Positions 1-6,899 of a stretch of DNA of 7,677 nucleotides are shown one piece after another. How positions within the stretch are numbered: the stretch's first letter is position 1; each line of letters begins with the position of its first letter. The stretch is taken from positions 1 to 7,677 of the forward strand of contig CAJOEG010000076.1 in the NCBI GenBank assembly GCA_905233405.1, in the 5' to 3' direction. The position numbers and the translations under genes were made by a program. Origin of the DNA: an uncultured Bacteroidales bacterium (GTDB taxonomy: Bacteria > Bacteroidota > Bacteroidia > Bacteroidales > ML635J-15). The notes below the pieces were generated by a model. That model searched no databases, was not told where the DNA came from, and worked only from the letters and a program-made list of their open reading frames with translations.

Positions 1-1
1 A

Positions 2-784
2 TCATCGAGTGCGCATACTGATACTAGATATCTGTACATGTATGTTCCATCTTCAACTTCTGCAAATGAAAATGTTATAGCGTTGCCTCCAATGAATGAC
101 ATAAATACTTTGCAGATTTCGATGTGGGCAAAATATACTACAGCTCCTCAATCATTCGAAATAGGTTACATAAGGAATGGTGTGTTCACATCAGTAAACA
201 CTATTGCTCTTACATCTACATATAGTAAGTATACAGTTTACATGAGTGAGGCACCTGCCGATGCTCAGAGCATTGCAATTAGAGCATATCATGGTACATC
301 GTATGCGTATGTATATGTTGATGACATCAACGTAAGCGTAATACCTTCTTGTGTTGAACCGGCAAATCTTGTTGTTTCAAACGTTTTGTCTGAAACAGCA
401 TCGATTTCGTGGACTGATGTAAATCCAGCTACAGCATGGCAGTATCAGCTCAATGGCGGTGATGTCGTTGATGTTGATGCAAACCCGATAGAACTGACTG
501 GTCTTACTGCAAGTACAGAATATACAATAAATGTTCGTACCGTTTGTGGTGCAGACGAATACTCTGCTTGGACAAGTGAAACATTCAGAACAGAGTGTGA
601 TGTTATATTGGTTGATGCTGAACCGAAGATTTCGAATCTGGTGTTCGCCCAGGATGCTGGAGTGAAGAAACTACAACTACACACTACTGGGTATTTAATC
701 AGAATGGAACATATTCCTCTTATACTGGAGCTCATACTGGTAGCTACAATGCTTCATATCGTCACGTATCAAGAAATGATGTAA
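2..784 (+). CDS. 5' fragment of a large T9SS-exported modular surface protein (5'-partial, frameshifted)
   Basis: The reading frame is already open at base 2, so the ATG at 38 is internal and the true start and signal peptide lie upstream. Positions 2-352 encode the end of a beta-rich jelly-roll-like module that finishes in AYVYVDDINVSV, the usual last strand of MAM or choice-of-anchor-J domains. Positions 353-598 encode a fibronectin type III domain, recognisable from SISWTDV, LTGLTASTEYTINVRTVC and the closing SAWTSETFRTEC. After about residue 207 (base 622) the translation loses all resemblance to a surface domain and runs to a TAA at 782-784. The homologous continuation (TEDFESG and onward) is in the +1 frame from base 622. 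This fragment and the next CDS are therefore one gene split by a one-base deletion, or by a sequencing or assembly error. The expected role is a secreted or cell-surface adhesin-like protein; its ligand is unknown. Confidence 0.8.
   Translation, partial: SSSAHTDTRYLYMYVPSSTSANENVIALPPMNDINTLQISMWAKYTTAPQSFEIGYIRNGVFTSVNTIALTSTYSKYTVYMSEAPADAQSIAIRAYHGTSYAYVYVDDINVSVIPSCVEPANLVVSNVLSETASISWTDVNPATAWQYQLNGGDVVDVDANPIELTGLTASTEYTINVRTVCGADEYSAWTSETFRTECDVILVDAEPKISNLVFAQDAGVKKLQLHTTGYLIRMEHIPLILELILVATMLHIVTYQEMM
620..631 (+). other. Frameshift site joining the two adhesin fragments
   Basis: The upper frame is good up to GAA at 620-622 (fibronectin III end, then ILVDAE). The lower frame is closed by TGA codons at 613-615 and 619-621, and gives TEDFESG from 622. 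The switch must lie within about ten bases. Restoring one A to the run in GAACC, giving GAAACC, yields an uninterrupted VDAETEDFESG. No X-XXY-YYZ slippery heptamer is present, so programmed -1 frameshifting is not supported. A one-base deletion or a sequence error in a short A run is the simplest reading. Confidence 0.85.
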
Positions 785-3700
785 ACAAATTGGTATCTCC
801 GATATTAGACTTTGGTGCAGAAACTAGTGCCACCCTTGAATTCTGGCGTAGGAATCCAAGTTGGGGTAGCGATATAGATGAATTGAGAGTCTATTATCGT
901 ACTTCAACCAGTGCTCAGTGGAACTTGTTGGAAACATATTCTGACGAATCATCGGATTGGACTAATGAAACAATCACTTTGCCTAATATTGGTTCAACAT
1001 ACCAGATTGCATTTGAAGCTACAGATAATTATGGCTACGGCTTAGGAATTGACGATATAATAGTACATGTTCCATCGTCTGCTGCAGAAATTGTTGCATT
1101 CTCATTTGCTGAGGAAGTCGAACCTGCTGTAATCAATAGCACTGAAGCAACAGTTACTAGCGTGGTTTCGTACTCAACCGCAAGCCTCAACGGACTTGTT
1201 CCTACTATAACCGTTTCCGACTTTGCAACTATAAGTCCTGCAAGCGGTGTCGCACAGGATTTCACTGCACCTGTTACTTATACTGTAACAGCAGAAGACG
1301 GAACAATCAAGGTATGGACTGTAAATGTCAGCCAGATGGCTACAGCTTCATCTGAAAAGGACATTCTTTCGTTCACATTCAATGGACAGGTTGGCGAATC
1401 GGTAATCGATGCTACTGCTCATACCGTTAGCGCTGTTGCAAACCTTAACATTGACCTTGAGTCTCCTATCACTCCTACTATCGAAGTTTCACCTATAGCA
1501 ACAATAAGCCCGGCAAGTGGTGAGGCTCAGACATTCACAGAACCTGTTACGTATGTTGTAACTGCTGAAGACGAAAGTACTCAGGAGTGGATTGTTACAA
1601 TAGTCCATGATTCTACAACACTTGCAAGCCTGCCTTACAGCTGCGACTTCGAGGATGCTACAGAAAATAGCAACTGGGTTCTTGATAATGGAAGCCAGAC
1701 CAACAAGTGGTACATCGGTACGGCAGCAAACAACGGCGGAGAAACTGGTCTGTACATCTCCAACAACAATGGTACAAGCAACAGTTATGGAGCAACCGTT
1801 TCATATGTATATGCTTATCGCCAGATAATTGTTGAAGAAGCTGGTAACTACGACATCAGTTTCGACTGGAAGGCTAATGGTGAATCTACTCGCGATTTAC
1901 TCCGTGCGTTTGCAATTCCTACAACTTTAGGTTCTAATATTGCTGCAGGTAATGCTAACGGAATGACAGCTACTACTAATACTAATCCTACAGGATGGAT
2001 TGATGTTGCTAATCCGTCAGGCAAACTTAACCTTCAGACAACATGGCAGCACAGTGAAAAGTCGGTAAGCCTTGACGCTGCAGCTTACAACTTGGTATTC
2101 TTCTGGAAGAACGACGGTTCTACACAGAATATGACACCAGCTGCTGTTGACAATCTCAGCATCGAGCGTTCTAGGTTTACAATCACTGCATCTGCAGAAG
2201 GCTTGGGTTCGATTACTCCAGTAGGCGATACAATAGTTGACGATGGTGCAACTGTAGTATTCACTATGACACCTATGTCTGGTTTTGCACTTTCAAGCCT
2301 CATGGTAGATGGCGTTGACCAGTTGTCGCAGGTTGTTGATAACACCTACACATTTGAAAACATCCATGCAGACCACACTATCGTTGCTACATTCGAACCT
2401 GAAATTATCATCACGGCTACTGCTGGAAACGGCGGAAGCATCAGTCCTGAAGGACAGGTTTCTGTTGGTGCTGGTGCAAACGCAGCCTTCACAATTACAG
2501 CTGATGAAGGTTACATCATCTCGAGCGTACTCGTTGACAATACCGACGAACAAATAGCAGAAGGTGCTATTCTCACTACATTTAACTACACATTCACCAA
2601 TGTAACAACAAGCCATACTATTACAGCAGCATTTGTTACTGCTCAGCCACACGTTATTACAGCAACTGCAAGCGCAGGTGGTTCTATATCGCCAAGCGGT
2701 CAGGTTTCTGTTCCTTACAACGGATCGCAGACATTCGAATTTACTCCTGACGAAGGTTACAGACTGGCTAACATTGTTGTTGATAATGGTCCTGCTACTG
2801 CAGAAAACAACACCTACACATTCACAAATGTTGTAACAAACCACACCATCAATGCAAACTTTGCAGTCAACAGCTACAACTTGACAATACATTACGTATA
2901 TGCCGACAACACAACTGCTGCTCCTGTCCATACAGAAACAATAGCATTCGGTACTGAATATTCTGTTGCATCTCCTGCAATTACGGGTTATACTGCCGAC
3001 ATAGAAACTGTTGCAGGCACAATGCCAGCACATGATGTTGAAGCTACTGTTACATATAATGTTAACAGCTACACCCTGACAATACATTATGTATATGCCG
3101 ACAACACAACTGCAGCTCCAGACCATATCGAAACTGTTGCATTCGGTGCAACTTATTCGGTTGAATCACCTGTTCTCGATGGTTACACAACTGACCAGTT
3201 GACAGTTGCAGGCACAATGCCAGCAGATGATGTTATTGTTACTGTTAGATACACGGAAAACAGCACACCTCCAACAACCTACACTATCACAGCAAGTGCA
3301 GGAAACGGTGGTTCGATTAATCCTAACGGAACAATAACAGTTAACGAACATGACGACCAGTCATTCTCTATAAGGCCAAACGACGGTTATCATATTGCAA
3401 GAGTATTGGTTGACAATGAAGATGCCACAGCAAACGTTGTAAATGGTCTCTACACATTCAGAAATGTAACAGCAAACCACACTATCAACGTTACTTTTGA
3501 GGCCGAAGCAACTCCAACAACCTACACTATCACAGCAAGTGCAGGAAACGGTGGCTCGATTAATCCTAACGGAACAATAACAGTCAACGAACATGACGAC
3601 CAGTCATTCTCTATTAGGCCAAACGACGGTTATCGTATTGCAAGAGTATTGGTTGACAATGAAGATGCCACAGCAAACGTTGTAAACGGTCTCTACACAT

Positions 3701-4497
3701 TCAGAAATGTTACAGCAAACCACACTATCAACGTTACTTTTGAAGCAGAAGCAACTCCAACAACCTACACTATCACAGCAAGTGCAGGAAACGGTGGCTC
3801 GATTAATCCTAATGGTACAATAACAGTCAACGAGCATGACGACCAGTCATTCTCTATTAGGCCAAACGACGGTTATCGTATCGAAAGAGTATTGGTTGAC
3901 AATGAAGATGCCACAGCAAACGTTGTAAACGGACTCTACACATTCAGAAATGTAACAGCAAACCACACTATCGCAGTAACATTTGAAGAGGAATCAACCA
4001 ATACCTACACAATTATTGCAAGTGCAGGTCCTAACGGTACAATCAATCCTAATGGAGTAATATATGTTAACGAAAGAGCAAATCAAGCATTCAGATTCAC
4101 TCCTGAAAATGGATACAGAATTGCTTCCGTAACCGTTGATGGAAACGACGTAATGGATGAAGTTGTTGACTACTCATACACATTCTATGATGTTAGAGCA
4201 GACCACACTATCTACGTCACATTCACCGATAGCAATGCTGTTGACGAATACACAGCAGGGGCAATGTCGATTTACCCGAACCCGAACAACGGTATGTTCA
4301 GCATCGATTTCAACCGCATCGACGGTGATGCGACCTACCAGCTCATCGACGCTCGTGGCGCAGTTGTTGAAACTCGCGACATCAACGTGATGGACGGTGA
4401 CACAATGAAATTCAACCACAACCTCCGTCCTGGCTCATACTTCGTAAGAATTATCACAGCCGACAAAGTTTATGTTGAGCAGATTGTTGTTGAATAG
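622..4497 (+). CDS. 3' fragment of the same large surface protein, with InlB-B-like and MucBP-like repeats and a T9SS sorting domain
   Basis: This frame has coding character from base 622 to the TAG at 4495-4497. If the frameshift is real, the first possible start in it is TTG at 790. Modules in order: choice-of-anchor-J/cleaved-adhesin-like domain (622-1074; DFESG, GSYNASY, WGSDIDELRVYY, NYGYGLGIDDI); two DUF5018-like Ig modules (about 1075-1338 and 1339-1611; each has ATISPASG and PVTY-VTAED); a second anchor-J-like domain (1612-2175; SLPYSCDFED to AAVDNLSIE); InlB-B-like repeats (2176-2868); two MucBP-like repeats (2869-3258); four more InlB-B-like repeats (3271-4230); and a T9SS type A C-terminal domain (4234-4494). 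The T9SS domain implies Sec export, passage through the type IX translocon, removal of the domain and attachment to the surface or release. No catalytic domain is visible, so an adhesin or structural role is inferred. Without the N-terminal part the product would have no signal peptide and could not be secreted. Confidence 0.85.
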   Translation, partial: TEDFESGVRPGCWSEETTTTHYWVFNQNGTYSSYTGAHTGSYNASYRHVSRNDVNKLVSPILDFGAETSATLEFWRRNPSWGSDIDELRVYYRTSTSAQWNLLETYSDESSDWTNETITLPNIGSTYQIAFEATDNYGYGLGIDDIIVHVPSSAAEIVAFSFAEEVEPAVINSTEATVTSVVSYSTASLNGLVPTITVSDFATISPASGVAQDFTAPVTYTVTAEDGTIKVWTVNVSQMATASSEKDILSFTFNGQVGESVIDATAHTVSAVANLNIDLESPITPTIEVSPIATISPASGEAQTFTEPVTYVVTAEDESTQEWIVTIVHDSTTLASLPYSCDFEDATENSNWVLDNGSQTNKWYIGTAANNGGETGLYISNNNGTSNSYGATVSYVYAYRQIIVEEAGNYDISFDWKANGESTRDLLRAFAIPTTLGSNIAAGNANGMTATTNTNPTGWIDVANPSGKLNLQTTWQHSEKSVSLDAAAYNLVFFWKNDGSTQNMTPAAVDNLSIERSRFTITASAEGLGSITPVGDTIVDDGATVVFTMTPMSGFALSSLMVDGVDQLSQVVDNTYTFENIHADHTIVATFEPEIIITATAGNGGSISPEGQVSVGAGANAAFTITADEGYIISSVLVDNTDEQIAEGAILTTFNYTFTNVTTSHTITAAFVTAQPHVITATASAGGSISPSGQVSVPYNGSQTFEFTPDEGYRLANIVVDNGPATAENNTYTFTNVVTNHTINANFAVNSYNLTIHYVYADNTTAAPVHTETIAFGTEYSVASPAITGYTADIETVAGTMPAHDVEATVTYNVNSYTLTIHYVYADNTTAAPDHIETVAFGATYSVESPVLDGYTTDQLTVAGTMPADDVIVTVRYTENSTPPTTYTITASAGNGGSINPNGTITVNEHDDQSFSIRPNDGYHIARVLVDNEDATANVVNGLYTFRNVTANHTINVTFEAEATPTTYTITASAGNGGSINPNGTITVNEHDDQSFSIRPNDGYRIARVLVDNEDATANVVNGLYTFRNVTANHTINVTFEAEATPTTYTITASAGNGGSINPNGTITVNEHDDQSFSIRPNDGYRIERVLVDNEDATANVVNGLYTFRNVTANHTIAVTFEEESTNTYTIIASAGPNGTINPNGVIYVNERANQAFRFTPENGYRIASVTVDGNDVMDEVVDYSYTFYDVRADHTIYVTFTDSNAVDEYTAGAMSIYPNPNNGMFSIDFNRIDGDATYQLIDARGAVVETRDINVMDGDTMKFNHNLRPGSYFVRIITADKVYVEQIVVE
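2176..2868 (+). repeat. Three divergent InlB-B-like repeats (R1-R3)
   Basis: Three protein-level repeats of about 75-80 residues lie at 2176-2400, 2401-2640 and 2641-2868. Each follows the same scheme: an ITA-A strand, GSI-P-G, a strand ending in F--T-DEGY, then S-LVD or N-VVD, a YTF-N turn, and a closing HTI-A-F. This fits the divergent InlB B-repeat (Flg_new_2-like) family, which forms small beta-grasp-like spacer or adhesion units in Gram-negative and Gram-positive surface proteins. The three copies have diverged strongly, unlike the copies at 3271-3999, so they are an older layer of duplication. Confidence 0.75.
2869..3258 (+). repeat. Two tandem 195-bp MucBP-like repeats
   Basis: Two copies of exactly 65 codons lie at 2869-3063 and 3064-3258. 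Both begin with NSY-LTIHYVYADNTTAAP, continue with an E-T-AFG--YSV strand and a GYT turn, and end in VAGTMPA-DV--TV-Y. The pattern resembles MucBP/MucBP-like beta-grasp modules, which bind mucins or act as stalk spacers in surface proteins. The copies are nearly identical in their first third and diverge in the second half. They sit between two blocks of InlB-B-like repeats. Confidence 0.65.
3271..3999 (+). repeat. Three near-identical 243-bp tandem repeats (InlB-B-like, R4-R6)
   Basis: Units of exactly 243 bp (81 codons) start at 3271, 3514 and 3757, each opening with PTTYTITASAGNGGSINPNG and closing with ANHTI-VTFE. By manual comparison units 1 and 2 differ at 8 of 243 bases, and only one change alters the protein (His to Arg in DGY-IARV). 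Units 2 and 3 differ at about 16 bases, most of them clustered at the 3' end of the unit. This is far closer than the flanking copies, so the array is a recent expansion. It is likely to vary in copy number by recombination and is prone to misassembly from short reads. Confidence 0.9.
4000..4230 (+). repeat. Degenerate fourth copy of the InlB-B-like repeat (R7)
   Basis: Residues NTYTIIASAGPNGTINPNGV open a unit that keeps the scheme of the 243-bp array (GYRIASV, a YTFYDV turn, ADHTIYVTF) but has diverged in most other positions. It is the last repeat before the sorting domain and caps the stalk. Its divergence shows that the expansion behind the three identical copies did not include it. Confidence 0.75.
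4234..4494 (+). other. T9SS type A C-terminal sorting domain
   Basis: The last 87 residues contain YPNPNNGMFSIDF, a YQLIDARGAVV strand, then FNHNLRPGSYFVRI and the terminal DKVYVEQIVVE. This is the classic Por secretion-system tail (TIGR04183 type), which directs Sec-exported proteins to the type IX translocon and is cleaved by the PorU sortase. It is also the most GC-rich part of the gene: by hand count about 52% for 4261-4440, against about 34% for 61-240. Confidence 0.92.
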
Positions 4498-4508
4498 TCA
4501 ATGCAATC

Positions 4509-4551
4509 AAAAATAGGAAAGCCGCTCGGAAGGGCGGCTTTCCTATTTTTT
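4509..4551 (+). terminator. Strong Rho-independent terminator, probably bidirectional
   Basis: A perfect 17-bp stem pairs 4509-4525 (AAAAATAGGAAAGCCGC) with 4534-4550 around an 8-base loop (4526-4533). The plus-strand side ends in six T at 4546-4551. It lies 11 bases after the adhesin stop codon. The minus strand ends the same stem with five T, so the hairpin can also stop transcripts coming from the convergent LPS operon. Confidence 0.9.
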
Positions 4552-4701
4552 ACCGTTTTATAAGTTTGAAGGTTTCTATGTTTCACGTTTTGATTGTTCT
4601 GTGGGATTGCTTTTCGATGGTTTTACATGTTGCATTTTCCACACCTATAGATTTCGCATCTTGTCGCAACTTACACCACCCAATAGGTCATCAGAGAACA
4701 T
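4552..4701. other. Intergenic spacer between convergent genes
   Basis: These 150 bases separate the terminator from the stop codon of the acyloxyacyl hydrolase gene. I see no further hairpin with a T tract, no RNA gene and no credible coding sequence. The 64-codon plus-strand ORF that starts at 4566 runs into the 3' end of the opposite gene and resembles no known family. On the minus strand this stretch would be the 3' untranslated leader to the shared terminator. Confidence 0.5.
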
Positions 4702-5826
4702 CTAATCTTTTGCCGCATTTCCCCACTTCCTGCACGAAAATCCTATTCCGCACTCGATAAACTGCGCCTTGAAGCCTATCGCCTTGAGAGTAAGGTTCAC
4801 GAACATAAAATTCGTAAAATAATAGCGCCCACCGATACGGGTATATATGTAGTCGCCTTTTTTTACTGTGTTATAAACATACATTCCGAAGCAAGTCACA
4901 AGTTCAAACCGCCTGTAAACAAGTTGGTGACCGACGCTCAAGCCAAGCCTAACCACATCGCCGAACTTGTCGTATTGACGAACAAGTCCCCCTTCGCTCT
5001 CATTGTAATAGTACATCAGGTTCTCTTCGTAGAACATATCCAGCGAAGCACCGACCTTGCCGATTTTTCCATACTGGTAGTTGTATCCGGCAGCCATTGT
5101 ACTGCTGATAAAACCACCGCCACGACCTTCGTAACCAACTGAATATTCATCGGAAGAGACACAGGTACCCATAATCCACGCTTCGTGAGGCGACAATCCG
5201 TCCTGATAGTTTTTGCGTTCCCTAGTGAATTCCTTGGTACATAAATCTTTGGACAATGCCAGTGAAACAAAAACGTCGTTAAGACCAAGGTTAGGCTTTT
5301 TCACTGCGCCATTGGAATAATGCAGGAATCCAGGTGAAAGCCTAAGCGCAAAATCGGAAGGCAACTTGAACACCAAATTGAAACCAAGGTTAAAGTAAAA
5401 GCAAAGGTTGGTGCTTACGGCAATATTCAGAGGATTTGTCTCCCTGTCGTATTTGTGCGTAAGGTAGGCAAGACCTGCATTTATACGCAATCCCAATCCA
5501 AACCAATTCTTTTCGTAAAGCGAAAAGTCCATAAACGAGTATGCAGCACAAGCAGAACCAAGTACACCGTGATTCCAGATGTAGTTGTAGTTAATACCGA
5601 ATCCGTGTTTCGGGAAACGGTACTTGACATCGTAAAAGTTATCGGTATGCGTCGAAAAGTAATAGTTTATCTCTCCTGCCATTGCTGGCTGCGCAAGAGC
5701 ATCCATCCCTAGCCTATGCGGGACAATACGTCCGCCATAAAGTCTAGCCTCAATACCGTGCGTTCTTTGTGCCGACATATAACAGCACAATGACAACAAC
5801 ATGGCTAATAGAAGCAACCTTTTCAT
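4702..5826 (-). CDS. PagL-like acyloxyacyl hydrolase, outer-membrane lipid A deacylase family
   Basis: The 374-residue product begins with a signal peptide (KR, a run of Leu, then SAQ at 18-20, a typical Bacteroidota cleavage site), followed by alternating aromatic beta-strands typical of an outer-membrane barrel. Residues 165-183 hold the PagL motif: F167-L-H169-Y-S171-N172-G, then PNLGLN (178-183). In Pseudomonas PagL the catalytic triad is His126, Ser128 and Glu140. His169 and Ser171 match, but the Glu position (+14) is Asn183, followed by Asp184. Known PagL enzymes remove the 3-O acyl chain of lipid A from the outer leaflet. At 374 residues the protein is about twice the length of classical PagL (150-190), as in Bacteroidota homologues as I recall them; the second half (210-374) adds further strands and ends in GIGFSCRK plus a short tail. 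The ATG overlaps the stop of the upstream permease gene (ATGA) and has no clear Shine-Dalgarno sequence, so translational coupling is likely. The substrate is inferred from family. Confidence 0.8.
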   Translation of the reverse strand: MKRLLLLAMLLSLCCYMSAQRTHGIEARLYGGRIVPHRLGMDALAQPAMAGEINYYFSTHTDNFYDVKYRFPKHGFGINYNYIWNHGVLGSACAAYSFMDFSLYEKNWFGLGLRINAGLAYLTHKYDRETNPLNIAVSTNLCFYFNLGFNLVFKLPSDFALRLSPGFLHYSNGAVKKPNLGLNDVFVSLALSKDLCTKEFTRERKNYQDGLSPHEAWIMGTCVSSDEYSVGYEGRGGGFISSTMAAGYNYQYGKIGKVGASLDMFYEENLMYYYNESEGGLVRQYDKFGDVVRLGLSVGHQLVYRRFELVTCFGMYVYNTVKKGDYIYTRIGGRYYFTNFMFVNLTLKAIGFKAQFIECGIGFSCRKWGNAAKD

Positions 5827-6899
5827 TTGGAAGCGGTTAAGTAAACAACAACTGCTATGATTGCAAAGATGAAGTTAGGAACCCACACAGCAAGCATTGC
5901 ACTCAACATGCCTCCTAGAGCAAATGTAGTGGAGAATCTCTGGAACAATATGTATGAGAAACTTAGCAACATACCGATTGCAATATTCAGCCCCATCCCT
6001 CCCCTACGCTTTTTTACAGAAAGAGAAAAACCTATTATTGTCAGTATGAAAGTGGAAAATGGCGTTGACATACGGTTGTACAACTCTATTTCGCTTGAAA
6101 CTACCGCCGATGTTCCAGACAATTTCTGCTCCGCTATATATTCTCGCAACTCCTTGTCGTTCAATGCTTCAACCGATGACATTCTCTTAAAGAAATCGTC
6201 AGGAGTAATGCGTATTACCGTATCTTTCTGCACACCTGTTTCAATGGTTTCGGTGCCATCGCCAAAAGTTCTTATGCAATAGTCCATCATTTTCCACGTC
6301 TGTCTATTTTTATCCCATTGTATCATATCGGCAGTCATCTTCGATACCAAAGTTACTCCGTCAAACTTTTCTAGCGACATACGAAGTCCTACACCATGTT
6401 CTCTATTAAAATTTTCAACATAGAAATACACACCAGGTTCCAACTGCCTGTGAATATTGAATGAGCTTATCCTCTGCCCCTTCGTCACATACTTTTCCTC
6501 GAAAGCCAGCCTTTCCTTATTGCAGTCGGGAATTACATAATTACCTAGAATAAAAGAAAATGCAGTTATTAACGTTCCTCCGACAAAATATGGAAGCAAT
6601 AGTCTGAATCTGCTAATACCACTTGCAAACATAGCAATAAACTCCGACTTGCCAGCCATCTTGGAAGTAAAGAATATTACAGATATAAATACGAACAACG
6701 CACAGAAAAGGTTTGCGAAGTTAGGTATGAAATTAAGATAATACTTGAATATTATGTCTGGAACCGTAGCACCACGTGAGATGAAATTATCAATTTTCTC
6801 GGAGATGTCGAACACTACGGCCACGCATACAATGAGGAAGAGGGCAAGGAAGAACGTGCCCATAAATTTCCGCAGAATATACCAGTCGAGTTTTTTCAA
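5823..6899 (-). CDS. LptF/LptG-family (YjgP/YjgQ) lipopolysaccharide export permease
   Basis: This 358-residue inner-membrane protein has the LptF/LptG layout. Three transmembrane helices (about 13-33, 57-79, 98-121) are followed by a soluble periplasmic beta-jellyroll domain (about 122-272) and three more helices (about 276-295, 303-320, 331-355). The loop after helix 2, SKMAGKSEFIAMFASGISR (79-97), is the conserved coupling region that contacts the LptB ATPase. With LptB and its partner permease it extracts LPS from the inner membrane and passes it to LptC and LptA. I cannot tell LptF from LptG from this sequence alone. The start is TTG at 6899, immediately after the tgt stop and in the same frame. 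It is chosen because KKLDWYILRKFMGTF matches the usual Bacteroidales N-terminus and AGGAAGGAG lies seven bases upstream; the next ATG (Met13) would cut into helix 1. The gene ends in an ATGA overlap with the acyloxyacyl hydrolase. Confidence 0.9.
   Translation of the reverse strand: MKKLDWYILRKFMGTFFLALFLIVCVAVVFDISEKIDNFISRGATVPDIIFKYYLNFIPNFANLFCALFVFISVIFFTSKMAGKSEFIAMFASGISRFRLLLPYFVGGTLITAFSFILGNYVIPDCNKERLAFEEKYVTKGQRISSFNIHRQLEPGVYFYVENFNREHGVGLRMSLEKFDGVTLVSKMTADMIQWDKNRQTWKMMDYCIRTFGDGTETIETGVQKDTVIRITPDDFFKRMSSVEALNDKELREYIAEQKLSGTSAVVSSEIELYNRMSTPFSTFILTIIGFSLSVKKRRGGMGLNIAIGMLLSFSYILFQRFSTTFALGGMLSAMLAVWVPNFIFAIIAVVVYLTASK

Noticed and set aside
608..640. Programmed -1 ribosomal frameshifting in the adhesin gene
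   Set aside because: No X-XXY-YYZ slippery heptamer occurs in the narrow window where the frame must change, and no obvious stem follows it. A missing base in the A run explains the data better.
2293..3126. 277-codon minus-strand ORF, Cys-rich
   Set aside because: It is antisense to the repeat region. Its Cys and Val richness comes from reading the ACA/GCA/AAC-rich sense codons backwards. No start context, no family resemblance, and the sense frame is clearly coding.
3166..3837. Three similar minus-strand ORFs of 61-77 codons, an apparent Cys-rich peptide family
   Set aside because: They recur with the 243-bp period only because the sense repeat does. They are antisense shadows of that repeat.
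2869..3999. CRISPR-like or mobile-element repeats
   Set aside because: The repeats are in-frame protein modules of 195 and 243 bp with no spacers, no terminal inverted repeats and no associated cas or transposase genes.
4566..4760. 64-codon plus-strand ORF after the terminator
   Set aside because: It has no recognisable domain, runs over the 3' end of the hydrolase gene on the other strand, and shows no convincing ribosome site or promoter.
5857..6282. 141-codon plus-strand ORF inside the permease gene
   Set aside because: It is antisense to a well-supported six-helix LptF/LptG-family protein and resembles no known family.
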